Source: Bdellovibrionales bacterium (GTDB lineage: Bacteria; Bdellovibrionota; UBA1018; CAIMNF01). Taken from it: a stretch of DNA of 64,000 bases. Below are positions 1-8,331 of this stretch, in pieces. A program made the translations under genes and the position numbers. The stretch covers positions 1-64,000 of the forward strand of contig CANHQK010000003.1 in assembly GCA_947462765.1 (NCBI GenBank), written 5' to 3'. The notes under the pieces were generated by a model, which saw only the letters and a program-made list of their open reading frames with translations, ran no database searches and was not told where the DNA came from. Numbering within the stretch: position 1 is the first letter of the stretch; the number at the start of each line of letters is the position of its first letter.

Positions 1-2
1 AG

Positions 3-101
3 CCTTACCTCCCTCGGCTTAAACTCCCACCGAAATTCATCACGACACTCGAGGCGGGAGCCGGGTTCAAAGAACTCTCAAAGCTACTCCTGAAGCAGTG
101 A
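3..101 (+). CDS. 3' end of an unidentified protein (partial)
   Basis: An open frame enters from the left edge and ends at a TGA at 99-101, giving about 32 C-terminal residues that finish in KELSKLLLKQ. The composition (alternating hydrophobic and charged residues) looks like real coding sequence, and the stop lies 10 bases before the next gene on the same strand, which fits an operon. There is too little sequence to name a family. An nhaA-type antiporter would suit the NhaR-like neighbour, but nothing in the tail supports it. Confidence 0.45.
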   Translation, partial: PYLPRLKLPPKFITTLEAGAGFKELSKLLLKQ

Positions 102-111
102 GCTAAAACCG

Positions 112-1002
112 ATGAATCCCTGGATCAACTACCACCACCTCTTTTACTTCAAAACGATCGCCGAAGAGGGCGGGGTATCCAAAGCCGCCAAGAAACTCCG
201 TCTCGGCCAGCCGACTCTCTCGGCCCAATTGAAGTCCTTTGAGAACCAACTCGGGGTCCGCTTGTTCGAGAGAACTGGCCGCGATTTGATCCTGACCGAG
301 CAAGGAAAAGTGGTGCTGGACTATGCAAAATCGATTTTCAATTCAGGACTCGAAATGCTCGAAGTGCTCCGTGACGAAGGCAAGCAGGCCAAGCCTCATT
401 TTCACATCGGCACGATCGACAGCGTCCCAAAGCAGATCACCGCGGACCTGGTCAGCTGCGCCCTGGAAGTCTCGGAGTGCAGGATCACCCTGTCCGAAGG
501 AAAGCTCGAATCCTTGTTATCCGAATTGAAGGCCTTCAGAATGGATCTCATCCTGACCAATAGCCTGCCCGCCGGACCTCAGGCGCAAGGAATCCGCAGC
601 AGATCGGTTTACCGGGAAAACGTCTCCGTGTTCGCGGCTCCGGCATATAAAAAACTCAGAAAAGATTTTCCGCGATCCCTCTCCGGACAACCTTTCATTA
701 TCCCCACCTATGACAGTCGTCTGAGACAGGATCTAGAGAGCTGGATGCACCATCAGGAGATCTATCCGGAAATCGTCATCGAGAGCCAGGACATCGCGAT
801 CAAAAAAATGCTCGCAATCAAAGGTATTGGCCTCATCCCTGCCACACCCGCTTCAGTCGCTCATCAGGTGAAACAGGGAGAACTGATTGAAATCGGAACG
901 CTGGAGGGAGTGAGCGAAGAGTTCTTCGTTCTGAAGGCCGATCGGAAAATCGAGAATCCCGTCGGAAAAGCTGTTTTCAAGCGGTTCCATGTATCTCTTT
1001 AA
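112..1002 (+). CDS. nhaR: LysR-family transcriptional regulator, NhaR-like
   Basis: A 296-residue LysR-type activator. The N-terminal winged helix-turn-helix (about residues 5-65) starts with INYHHLFYF and has the helix QPTLSAQLKSFE; the INYxHLxYF opening is typical of the NhaR subgroup. Residues 90-290 form the LysR effector-binding domain. In Enterobacteria NhaR activates the sodium/proton antiporter nhaA in response to sodium. No antiporter is visible here, so the target is unknown. The ATG at 112 fits the family N-terminus. The gene before it ends 10 bases upstream, so the two may be co-transcribed. Family assignment is firm; the NhaR subgroup is inferred from sequence memory. Confidence 0.85.
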   Translation: MNPWINYHHLFYFKTIAEEGGVSKAAKKLRLGQPTLSAQLKSFENQLGVRLFERTGRDLILTEQGKVVLDYAKSIFNSGLEMLEVLRDEGKQAKPHFHIGTIDSVPKQITADLVSCALEVSECRITLSEGKLESLLSELKAFRMDLILTNSLPAGPQAQGIRSRSVYRENVSVFAAPAYKKLRKDFPRSLSGQPFIIPTYDSRLRQDLESWMHHQEIYPEIVIESQDIAIKKMLAIKGIGLIPATPASVAHQVKQGELIEIGTLEGVSEEFFVLKADRKIENPVGKAVFKRFHVSL

Positions 1003-1035
1003 ACAATAAGATAAATTATATTTATCGATTTTTAC

Positions 1036-1041
1036 TATAAT
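1036..1041 (+). promoter_or_regulatory. TATAAT -10 element upstream of the HPF-like gene
   Basis: A perfect TATAAT lies in an AT-rich patch (about 1003-1045) just after the LysR stop and 37 bases before the next ATG. The sequence 17 bases upstream (AAATTA) is a poor -35, so the promoter may depend on the AT-rich context. It would start transcription near 1048 and give the HPF-like gene its own expression. Confidence 0.5.
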
Positions 1042-1078
1042 AGATCGGACGCTATCCTGTTTCCAAGGAGGGATCCTT

Positions 1079-1444
1079 ATGATCCAGATGGTGTTCAAGA
1101 ATCTGCCCCAGTCCGAATTGACCCAGGCGATCGTACTGAGAAGAATCGTCGGGTTGCTGTCGAAATTTCCATCGCTCGAGAATTCCCGCGTGCTCGTCAC
1201 CCTTGAAATGGAGAACTCCCCGACCCAAGCCGGGGTGGATCACTTCTCGGTGAAACTCCAGATCCTCTCTGGCCCGCTCCGGGGACTGAGAATTTCGAAA
1301 TCGTCCGACACCCTCCACTCTGCCCTTGCCGAAGTGATGGAGGACGGATTCGAGACTTTTTCGAGGTACTACCACAAGAAACGCGATCAAAAACGCCAGC
1401 GGGCACGGCGTCATGCTGAGCGCTTGAAGGAGACTGGATCATGA
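1079..1444 (+). CDS. HPF/RaiA-like ribosome-associated protein
   Basis: A 121-residue protein with the layout of short ribosome hibernation factors: an N-terminal strand (MIQMVFKNLPQS), a helix with basic residues (IVLRRIVGLLSKF), three strands (VLVTLEMEN, HFSVKLQILSG, LRGLRISKSS) and a long C-terminal helix (LHSALAEVMEDGFETF) ending in a very basic tail rich in KKRDQKRQRARRH. HPF/RaiA proteins bind the 30S A and P sites in stationary phase and block translation. The identity rests on fold layout and length; sequence identity to classical HPF looks low. A GGAGGG ribosome-binding site lies at about 1068-1073. Its stop overlaps the start of a possible 23-residue peptide. Confidence 0.6.
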   Translation: MIQMVFKNLPQSELTQAIVLRRIVGLLSKFPSLENSRVLVTLEMENSPTQAGVDHFSVKLQILSGPLRGLRISKSSDTLHSALAEVMEDGFETFSRYYHKKRDQKRQRARRHAERLKETGS

Positions 1445-1512
1445 CCAAGCCCCTCTTTTCGCTGATGACCTGGCTCACGTTTTTGTTCTGGTATGCTAAC
1501 CGGAATCTTTGA
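1441..1512 (+). CDS. possible 23-residue hydrophobic peptide
   Basis: The ATG at 1441 overlaps the HPF-like stop (ATGA) and is preceded by GGAG with an 8-base spacer. It opens a 23-codon frame encoding MTKPLFSLMTWLTFLFWYAN plus three residues, a single membrane-spanning hydrophobic stretch. Its last 17 bases overlap the 3' end of the convergent dipeptidase gene. Start, Shine-Dalgarno and coupling look right, but so short a frame could be chance. Confidence 0.3.
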   Translation: MTKPLFSLMTWLTFLFWYANRNL

Positions 1513-2116
1513 TCCGGCTTAACGGAGCCCGTGCGATTTCTTCGAAGCTGAAATTCATGACAGGCCAGTCGTGGTGTGACTCATGGTTGAAGTGCCACCA
1601 CTCGACCGAGATGCCTTTGAATCCGTTGCTCTCCATCGCTTCGCGGAGCAGGTTTCTGAGGCGCCTCGACTCGAGACTCCCGCCCTCATAGGAGGCATGA
1701 GCCTTTTCGTTCATTTCATCGAAATCGCTCGGCATTTCGACGGCATTGCCGGTCTTCAGATCGAAAAGAGACAGATCCACTGCACAGCCCCGGTTGTGTG
1801 AAGAGCCCCTGGCAGGATCAGCCAGAAATCCGCGGTCGTGTTCGTTGGAGTGGTCCCAAAAGAGCTTGCTCACCGACCAGGGACGGTAACCATCGAAAAT
1901 CAGGAGGCCGTAACCGTGTCGCGCAAGGTCTCGATGAGCCCGATGGAGATCCTCCTCCACATGCGCCAACAGGTAGGCTTTTGCCTCTGAATAGACCTTC
2001 CTGCCGAAGAAATTATCTTTCCTGGCATAACGAATGTCGAAACGGTACCCCGCTGCTGACTCTTCCAGATCGGTCAATCTGAGCACTTGATCGCGGACCT
2101 TCAATAGCCTAATCAT
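1496..2116 (-). CDS. ddpX: D-alanyl-D-alanine dipeptidase (VanX/DdpX type)
   Basis: A 206-residue M15D zinc peptidase that splits D-Ala-D-Ala. The signature SxHxxGxAxD is present as SSHNRGCAVD (zinc ligands His107 and Asp114), the catalytic ExWH as EWWH (Glu172, His175), and the arginine of the YRPW motif is Arg78. No signal peptide is visible, so it should act in the cytoplasm, recycling or trimming cell-wall dipeptide. I chose the ATG at 2116 (MIRLLKV) because longer versions run deep into the deformylase gene; the 8-base overlap with def indicates translational coupling. A role in vancomycin resistance is not implied, since no vanH or vanA neighbour is present. Confidence 0.88.
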   Translation of the reverse strand: MIRLLKVRDQVLRLTDLEESAAGYRFDIRYARKDNFFGRKVYSEAKAYLLAHVEEDLHRAHRDLARHGYGLLIFDGYRPWSVSKLFWDHSNEHDRGFLADPARGSSHNRGCAVDLSLFDLKTGNAVEMPSDFDEMNEKAHASYEGGSLESRRLRNLLREAMESNGFKGISVEWWHFNHESHHDWPVMNFSFEEIARAPLSRIKDSG

Positions 2117-2669
2117 CGAGCTCCCCGATATCCTCGGCGCGCTCGTGAGCGAGGTGTTTGGCGTATTCTTCCGTGAACGCAATCGGAGAAGTCCCCGGCC
2201 CATATTCGATCCGGTCGACAAAAAGCACTCCACCCAGATGATCGAGCTCGTGTTGAAATACGGTGGCCAAAAAGCCTTCGGCCACAATGGAACGGTCCTT
2301 GGCCTCCAGATCCTTGAAATCGACCCGGATCTTGCGCGGCCGGTAAACCAGGCCCCGGATCTCAGGAACCGACAGGCAACCTTCCCAATATCCCTGCCTG
2401 GTCTCATCGAGCACGGTGATCTTCGGATTCACGACCACGGTCGGTGGAACGGGATTCTCCTCATCTTCCTGATAGTCGATGATGGCAAGCGAGATCGACT
2501 CATGCACCTGGGGCGCTGCAATTCCAATCCCGCCATATTCCTCCATGGTATCGAACAGATCCTGGACGAACCGACGGATTTCCGGAGAGAGGATCTCTTC
2601 GCGGTTCAACTCACGCGCCTTCAGGCGCAAAACCGGATGCCCCATTCGGGCGACTTTTCTGATGGCCAT
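2109..2669 (-). CDS. def: peptide deformylase
   Basis: A 186-residue metalloenzyme that removes the formyl group from nascent N-terminal methionine. All three family motifs are present: GIGIAAPQV, EGCLSVP (Cys metal ligand) and QHELDHL (two His ligands and the catalytic Glu). Length is normal. The start MAIRKVARMGHPVLR matches the family. The stop overlaps the start of the dipeptidase gene by 8 bases. The usual partner fmt is not nearby. Confidence 0.97.
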   Translation of the reverse strand: MAIRKVARMGHPVLRLKARELNREEILSPEIRRFVQDLFDTMEEYGGIGIAAPQVHESISLAIIDYQEDEENPVPPTVVVNPKITVLDETRQGYWEGCLSVPEIRGLVYRPRKIRVDFKDLEAKDRSIVAEGFLATVFQHELDHLGGVLFVDRIEYGPGTSPIAFTEEYAKHLAHERAEDIGELDD

Positions 2670-2711
2670 GAGGGGATTCTAACATCGAAGTCCGCCGGAA
2701 TTAAGACGGTT

Positions 2712-3698
2712 TTAGGATACTTTCTTGTCTTTTTCAGGCAGCTCGGTGAATGCGGTGACCCGGTTCCGGCCCTGTTCTTTTGAAACATAGAGCGCCTGGT
2801 CGGCGTGCTCGAGTACTTCCTCGAAAGTGTGGCCACACACAGGAAAAGAAGACACCCCGACGCTCACCGTCACCTTACCGAGCGGTTGGAATTCACCGAA
2901 CGGAAACACCGTTTTTTCAATTCGGGATCGAATCACCTCTGCCTGGAGCTTGGTCTCATGAATGTCTGAATTCCGGCACAAGACGACGAATTCCTCACCG
3001 CCGTATCGGGCTGGCAAGTCTTGCGAGCGCACACACTCCTGAAGGGTGCGAGCCACGATCCGGAGCACGTCGTCTCCGGCCGGGTGACCATTCCGGTCAT
3101 TGAACTTCTTGAAGTGATCGACGTCGATGAATATGACTCCGTACTGACCTTGGAAGGATTGGGCTTGATGATGGACCGACGCCAGAACTTCCTTAAAGTA
3201 ACGGTAGTTTTTGAGACGGGTCATTTCGTCGGTTGTCGAAAGCGTGGTCAACACGGCATTTAGCTCGAGGAGCTCCCTTTCGGCACGTTTCTCAGCCGTG
3301 ATATCCCGGGCGATGAATTGAATAACCTCGATGTAGTCCAGGATCTTCAACTTCTCCGCGGCAACCTCAAAGACAAACTCGTCTCCTTTCTCGTCATGGT
3401 AGACGAGCTCGGTGCCGGGGAAAGGATCCTTCAACTTGCTGTTCAGAAACTCCTCCGCCTTGAGAACTTTGGGGAGTTCTGTACCGAGAACACGTGCCTC
3501 GTCGAGCCCGAGCAATTTGAGAGCCGCCTCATTGCACTCCAAAACACGATAGGAGTGGCGATCGATCAAAAATACGGCCTCGGCCATCCGATGAAACAAG
3601 TCCGAGTAATTCGCGAGTTGCGAAAGCGTTCCTCCGACCATGCGCCCCTCGAAGAGCTCATGTAACATGTCTTTTTTGGCTGAAGAAGAATCGCTCAT
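2712..3698 (-). CDS. PAS-GGDEF diguanylate cyclase
   Basis: A 328-residue cytoplasmic signalling protein. Residues about 30-135 form a PAS sensor domain (YSDLFHRMAEAVFLIDRHSY, then EVIQFIARDIT), followed by a short helical linker and a GGDEF domain (about 155-315). The active-site loop is GGEEF at 233-237, and an inhibitory I-site RSQD sits five residues before it (224-227). It should therefore make c-di-GMP under product inhibition. A PilZ protein at 31255-31953 is a possible c-di-GMP receptor in the same window. The gene has its own promoter region, divergent from the next gene. Confidence 0.92.
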   Translation of the reverse strand: MSDSSSAKKDMLHELFEGRMVGGTLSQLANYSDLFHRMAEAVFLIDRHSYRVLECNEAALKLLGLDEARVLGTELPKVLKAEEFLNSKLKDPFPGTELVYHDEKGDEFVFEVAAEKLKILDYIEVIQFIARDITAEKRAERELLELNAVLTTLSTTDEMTRLKNYRYFKEVLASVHHQAQSFQGQYGVIFIDVDHFKKFNDRNGHPAGDDVLRIVARTLQECVRSQDLPARYGGEEFVVLCRNSDIHETKLQAEVIRSRIEKTVFPFGEFQPLGKVTVSVGVSSFPVCGHTFEEVLEHADQALYVSKEQGRNRVTAFTELPEKDKKVS

Positions 3699-3849
3699 AT
3701 TGGACTTATCGGCAAAGGCGTCAAAAAATTGAGTTTTTTTAATCTCCCGGAATTCAAGTCTAAATTATTGAAATAATGAATAAAATACCCATTCCGACGC
3801 CGACCTTTCTTGACTTGAACCTCGACCCAGTCAGAAAGCCAACGGTCGC

Positions 3850-4926
3850 GTGAATGCGCCCACGTGTTATCCTGTATGCGGGATGAAGCTCCTGATCCGA
3901 CACAGACTGTTGCCTACGGCCCTACTGCTTTTAGTGGTCAGCCTTCCGTTCGCGACGCCCCAGGCCTTAGCGGACAACTGCTTCAGCCGTTTTTTCACAT
4001 CGGTCTTCGGAAAAAAAGAGACGGGGCCTGATCCGATTCTCGGGCTCGCGCCTGGAACGAAGGTCTCCTTCAACTCGAAAGGGACCCCACTCGAAGGCGA
4101 GGTGATCAGCCACTCCTTCGAGGAAATCAAGATCCGCGGGAATGATGGAAAAGATTACCGGATCAAGCGGAAGCGCGCAGGTGAACTCACCGAACTCTCT
4201 CCTCCTTCAGACCGGAACTCGCTCGCTCATCAATTATGGGAGCTCCGTAAAAAGACTCGTTTGAGCGGACAGACCGACCTGTGGCCCGATATCAGGTCCG
4301 CGGTTCAAGCAGAGATTGAACAAATCCGACTGATGAGTAAATCCGACCGCAAGGCTTACCTTGAGCGGGTCGGTGACGGGGTCGTCGGAAAATTGAAACA
4401 GAAGTACGGTCACGATGAATTCGGATTTCACTTCAATCTCCACGGCGGAATACTCGAAGAGTATGTCGATCGTGGTGGAATCATGATCTCGCGCGGGGAC
4501 ATCGCACTGAATTATGGTGGCGGTGACCCCAATTACAAGGTCTACTTCTTCAGATCTTCAAATGTGAGTCTTTATCAGCTTCTCAGTGAGGGGAACCCCC
4601 AACTTTACGGAGCCGGGCGCATGGGGAGTGTGCTCATGGTGTTTCCCTATGACTCGGACTACATCCGGAAAGGCATGAAAGAAAAAGGCATTCGAAGCCC
4701 GAGTTCGATCTCTCTGGATTTCGATGAAAACTGGGTCGGAAAGCAAGAAATCTCCCGCCACACGGGTACTGCAGTCGGCATTCCGGCGACCGAGTTCCTT
4801 GCCCCTCCTGCGGAAGTTTTCGTGGGCATGAGAAAAAAAGTCGGCATGGGAGGATTGAGCCGGGACGAGGAAACCCTGGCCGCCATGCGGTTCCTCGAAC
4901 GGTTTTGGGCTGAATTCGGTCGTTGA
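3850..4926 (+). CDS. exported protein of unknown function
   Basis: A 358-residue protein (GTG start at 3850). The ATG at 3883 is an equally likely start that opens directly with a signal peptide (MKLLIRHRLLPTALLLLVV, cleavage after ALA). The mature part starts with a small strand-rich segment (PGTKVSFNSKGTPLEGEVI...IKIRGNDGKDYRIKRKR, about residues 67-105) that resembles a KOW/Tudor-like barrel. A longer domain follows with several aromatic and glycine-rich stretches (FHFNLHGGILEEYVDRGGIM, ALNYGGGDPNY). I do not recognise the family. It is convergent with the MotB-like gene. Confidence 0.7.
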   Translation: MNAPTCYPVCGMKLLIRHRLLPTALLLLVVSLPFATPQALADNCFSRFFTSVFGKKETGPDPILGLAPGTKVSFNSKGTPLEGEVISHSFEEIKIRGNDGKDYRIKRKRAGELTELSPPSDRNSLAHQLWELRKKTRLSGQTDLWPDIRSAVQAEIEQIRLMSKSDRKAYLERVGDGVVGKLKQKYGHDEFGFHFNLHGGILEEYVDRGGIMISRGDIALNYGGGDPNYKVYFFRSSNVSLYQLLSEGNPQLYGAGRMGSVLMVFPYDSDYIRKGMKEKGIRSPSSISLDFDENWVGKQEISRHTGTAVGIPATEFLAPPAEVFVGMRKKVGMGGLSRDEETLAAMRFLERFWAEFGR

Positions 4927-4952
4927 ACTCGGCAATTGACTCTACCGGGCGA

Positions 4953-5546
4953 TCAGCGCATTTCGATGTGCAGCTCGACCCGTTCCGCACTTGCGGCAAC
5001 TCCGGCTCCGATCCGCATCTTGAGCCTCCGTGATTCAGGAAAATTACGCTCAAGATGATCGACCAACCAGGAAGCCCGCTCGGTGGCCAAACGGTAATCC
5101 CCCATCTGGGTGAAAACCGAAACACCTTGGGCCTCGTCGCGGTCCTCCTTGAATCCCTCGATCCTGACCTGCAAAGAGGGTCCCAGTTCAGGAATTAGAA
5201 TCCTGGCCAAGGCATCGATCAATGGGACCCAGGTCTCGGAGATCGAGGCGGACTGATCATCGTACAATTCGTCACTCTCGATCGAGATCACAACACGATG
5301 CGAGGTTCTCCAAAGACGCACACCATCCGCCTTGACCTTGAACCACTCACTGTCCTGCAAGCGTTTGTATAGGATCTGCAGAGCATGTGGCTGGTCGATT
5401 TCCGTGCTCGGAACCGGGATCGGTGACGGAGACACTTCCGAGCTCACCACCGGAGCATGCACCCGGGAAGCAAAGAGCCCCAGAGCCACAATCGCTAGCC
5501 CCTGGTACACGGTGACTCGCCCCGACCCTCTCAAGCGTCGGCCCAT
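4953..5546 (-). CDS. MotB/OmpA-like protein without the channel aspartate
   Basis: A 197-residue protein with one N-terminal membrane segment (about residues 11-28) and a C-terminal region (about 75-195) that follows the OmpA/MotB peptidoglycan-binding fold (VVISIESDELYDD, LQVRIEGFKED, DYRLATERASWLV, AERVELHIE). The ATG at 5546 is preceded by AGGTG and overlaps the MotA-like gene by 16 bases, so the two are coupled. MotB, ExbD and TolR all carry an essential membrane aspartate; none is present in this segment. It may therefore be a structural or sensory partner rather than part of an ion-driven stator. Confidence 0.6.
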   Translation of the reverse strand: MGRRLRGSGRVTVYQGLAIVALGLFASRVHAPVVSSEVSPSPIPVPSTEIDQPHALQILYKRLQDSEWFKVKADGVRLWRTSHRVVISIESDELYDDQSASISETWVPLIDALARILIPELGPSLQVRIEGFKEDRDEAQGVSVFTQMGDYRLATERASWLVDHLERNFPESRRLKMRIGAGVAASAERVELHIEMR

Positions 5547-6265
5547 CTCGGATTCACCTGCACTTTCGACCTGAGCCGGTCTCCCACCAACTCGACCGTG
5601 ACTCCATCCTGGATGCACGTGAGCCCCTCCTCAAGCAACTCGTAATGAATGCGGGCCTCGTTGCGGAGGAATTCAAATCGCCCCCCAAAAGCCGCTTCCA
5701 GAATGAGCTGGAGAAACAACATCAAGCCAAAGGGAACAAATGCAAGCCCGAAACCCGTTGCCCCGGGTCGCATCAAAATGGATCCGAACAGAACCAGCGT
5801 CGGCACCAGCCCGACCAGGGGGATGAGAGCGATCACCCGTTCGAAAAAATCACGATTCAATTCGATCAGGCGGAACCGGGTCTCACACTGGGAGCGGATC
5901 AAGGGCAGCAATGTTGATTTCTCATGCCCGTCCATGACCTTTTTCATCAGGTGCCTGAGAAAAGGATCCTTCAGATCCTTACGCCTCGATTCCATGGCCA
6001 GGAGGCCCTCTTGCCGGACCGTCCGGGCAAGCGATTCGAGCTCTCGGATCATCGATTCCGAATTCAGCGTGAAAGGCCCATCGACCTGGGCCCAGGATTC
6101 AGGGCCCCAACCTTCGGGGGCCGCGAGGCAGTAGACGGCACCGATCCCGCTCGCCAGGGTCAAAACCAGTACAATTCCGTAGGATAGCCCCGGTCCGAAT
6201 CCATCGAGTTGGAAGGAGAAACCCGCATACAGCACCATGAGGAACACGCCGAGACCCTTGATCAT
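5531..6265 (-). CDS. MotA-like inner-membrane protein
   Basis: A 244-residue protein with MotA/ExbB topology: two N-terminal membrane segments (about residues 3-50), a cytoplasmic helical region with many charged residues (about 65-150), then two more membrane segments (about 150-200, ALIPLVGLVPTLVLFGSIL and FGLAFVPFGLMLFLQLILEA) and a C-terminal cytoplasmic tail. The ALIPLVGLVPTL stretch corresponds to the proline-containing third segment of MotA. It is co-transcribed with the MotB-like gene through a 16-base overlap. Sequence divergence and the altered partner make a flagellar role doubtful. Confidence 0.6.
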   Translation of the reverse strand: MIKGLGVFLMVLYAGFSFQLDGFGPGLSYGIVLVLTLASGIGAVYCLAAPEGWGPESWAQVDGPFTLNSESMIRELESLARTVRQEGLLAMESRRKDLKDPFLRHLMKKVMDGHEKSTLLPLIRSQCETRFRLIELNRDFFERVIALIPLVGLVPTLVLFGSILMRPGATGFGLAFVPFGLMLFLQLILEAAFGGRFEFLRNEARIHYELLEEGLTCIQDGVTVELVGDRLRSKVQVNPRWADA

Positions 6266-6295
6266 TCTTGCTCCTAGTGTACCCTATCCCTCAGC

Positions 6296-7336
6296 ATGAT
6301 CACCAGAAAACCCGTAATTCTAGGCATTCTGATCGTCGGCGTAATAGTCGGGACCGTCCTGACGACGGCTCGCGGTCCCTTTGAAAAGGGCCTCCCCACA
6401 GAATGGATTGAAAACACCTTCCCTCCGGCTCCAGATGAAGAAACGCTTTTACCATTCGCTTATACACTTGGAATCTGGCCGACACACTTCGAAGGAGATC
6501 CGATCGTCACTCGCTTGACGTATCAAAAGGGGCCGCCCAGCCAATTCATCAGCAGCATGGTGCAAATCTGGAAACCGATCGAGGTGGAGCTCACGCTTCA
6601 TGGCCCGAGAACTCTGATTGCAAACCAGACCGCGGAGGCCTGGCGCCGTTGTTTCCAGTCCGGGTTCTCTTGCAAGGAGCAGAAAACGAAATTCAAGCAG
6701 CTCCTCTTTCCGGATGAGGTCGAACATGAGCGGCACGAGAAGGTGCTCACCTGGTTCGACGGTCTCGACCCATGGAGCGCAAGAGGTGTGCACCTGTTCA
6801 TCCGGGCTGGCACCTACCGGATCGACCGCTACGCAGTGATCACGCCGGCAGGAGCCGTCCAGCTCTTTTCTCTGAAGACCGCCTCGAATCCGGTGGGCGA
6901 TGCGGGCCGGACCCTGTTCCAGAAGACCCTGGCGTCCATGAAGGTGAAGGACGACCTCCCGAGCAACCGGGCCTGGATCCAGAACCGGATCAAGACCGTG
7001 AGCCTGAAAGACGTACGAGCCCTCCCGGATCAGAAAGCCCGATTGGAGCGCCTGATCCGAATTCAAAACTGGATCTTCTCCAATCTGTCAGTCGATCCCT
7101 CGCAACTCCCTTCCTTTTTCCACTTGGCAGGCACCACCCACCTACTGGCTATGGAGCTCCTGAAAACCAAAGAGCGGATTTTCGAGAACCAGGAGGCCTG
7201 GATCCTCGGAGTGATGCCTCTCATGAAATCCCTGATCTCTTTCGCACAGGATTTCAAGGACAGTGAGCCGGAAGTGAAAAACATGGAGGCGCTTCTGCAA
7301 GACATCCTCGTCGAGCAAAAGCGCCTCTCACGTTAA
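6296..7336 (+). CDS. membrane-anchored protein of unknown function
   Basis: A 346-residue protein with one N-terminal membrane segment (residues 7-25, VILGILIVGVIVGTVLT) that probably serves as an uncleaved anchor, leaving the rest in the periplasm. The body mixes strand-rich sequence (about 85-215) with a helical C-terminal third (about 240-346). I recognise no domain. It is divergent from the MotA-like gene with only 30 bases between, so the two genes may share a control region, and convergent with htpX. Confidence 0.65.
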   Translation: MITRKPVILGILIVGVIVGTVLTTARGPFEKGLPTEWIENTFPPAPDEETLLPFAYTLGIWPTHFEGDPIVTRLTYQKGPPSQFISSMVQIWKPIEVELTLHGPRTLIANQTAEAWRRCFQSGFSCKEQKTKFKQLLFPDEVEHERHEKVLTWFDGLDPWSARGVHLFIRAGTYRIDRYAVITPAGAVQLFSLKTASNPVGDAGRTLFQKTLASMKVKDDLPSNRAWIQNRIKTVSLKDVRALPDQKARLERLIRIQNWIFSNLSVDPSQLPSFFHLAGTTHLLAMELLKTKERIFENQEAWILGVMPLMKSLISFAQDFKDSEPEVKNMEALLQDILVEQKRLSR

Positions 7337-7356
7337 ATTGCCAGCAAACCAGTTAA

Positions 7357-8289
7357 TCAGAACGCGCGGGTGTTCTCGAGAGCGGCAATGCGCTCCTCGA
7401 GAGGAGGATGAGATGCGAACAGACGGAGGAAGCCGCCTTTGCGGTTCGAGATCTGCATCGCCTGCATGGCTGCCGGGGCCGGCTCGGCATCGAAGGGTTG
7501 CTCGTAAGCCATTTGAAGCTTCTTGAGAGCGGCGATCATTTTCTCGCGACCCGCAACCTTGGCACCGCCCTGATCCGCACGGAACTCCCTCCAGCGGGAA
7601 AACCAGGCCACTACCATGGATCCGAGAACCAGGAAAACCATCTCAAAAAGTTGGATCAACATGAACTCGGCAAAAGTCCCGAGACCCCCCTTACCGCGCT
7701 CGCGGTCGTCTTCACTGCGAGTGGCTTGGGAAATTGCGAAAGCGAGAATGCGAGCCAGGAACATGGCAAACGCGTTCACGACCCCTTGGATCAGGGTCAG
7801 AGTGACCATGTCTCCGTTGGCAACGTGAGCGATCTCATGCCCGATCACGCCCTCGACCTCTGCCTTGCTCATGCGCGAAAGAAGTCCGGTCGAAACCGCA
7901 ACGAGCGAGCGCGAGCGGGAAGGCCCTGTTGCAAAGGCATTCAAGTCAGGGGAATCGTAAATCCCGACCTCGGGCATGGTGGTGAGACCAGCGGAACGGG
8001 CGGCAGTGTGCACCATGTGCACCAGGTTGGAGAGCTCGGGATCTCTCGTATTGGGATCGATCACTTCGACCCCCATCATCGACTTCGCCATGAACCGGGA
8101 CAACAAAAGGGAAATCAGTGATCCCCCCATACCCCACACCAGACAGATCACCGCTAATGATCGATAGTCCAATCCATAGGCGGTCACGTAATGCCCGACA
8201 CCAAGGAGCTTCATGACGAAGCTCAAAGTGAGCATCACCAGGATGTTTACCAGAAAAAATAAACCGATGCGTTTGACCCAAGTGAACAT
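7357..8289 (-). CDS. htpX: HtpX membrane metalloprotease
   Basis: A 310-residue M48 zinc protease of the inner membrane that takes part in quality control of misfolded membrane proteins. Two N-terminal membrane segments (MFTWVKRIGLFFLVN...) are followed by the HEIAHVANGD zinc/catalytic motif, two further hydrophobic segments and the third-ligand helix EFRADQGGA. I placed the start at the ATG at 8289 because GGAGG lies 10 bases upstream; a 10-residue longer frame lacks this. It is separated by 42 bases from the preceding mevalonate kinase gene on the same strand. Confidence 0.96.
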   Translation of the reverse strand: MFTWVKRIGLFFLVNILVMLTLSFVMKLLGVGHYVTAYGLDYRSLAVICLVWGMGGSLISLLLSRFMAKSMMGVEVIDPNTRDPELSNLVHMVHTAARSAGLTTMPEVGIYDSPDLNAFATGPSRSRSLVAVSTGLLSRMSKAEVEGVIGHEIAHVANGDMVTLTLIQGVVNAFAMFLARILAFAISQATRSEDDRERGKGGLGTFAEFMLIQLFEMVFLVLGSMVVAWFSRWREFRADQGGAKVAGREKMIAALKKLQMAYEQPFDAEPAPAAMQAMQISNRKGGFLRLFASHPPLEERIAALENTRAF

Positions 8290-8331
8290 ATCAATGATCC
8301 TCCAACAGTCTTTGTACAATAGAATGGTCTC

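Noticed and set aside
1496-2407. A 303-residue version of the dipeptidase starting at 2407
   Set aside because: Its first 97 residues are an out-of-frame reading of def; the ATG at 2116 gives the family length.
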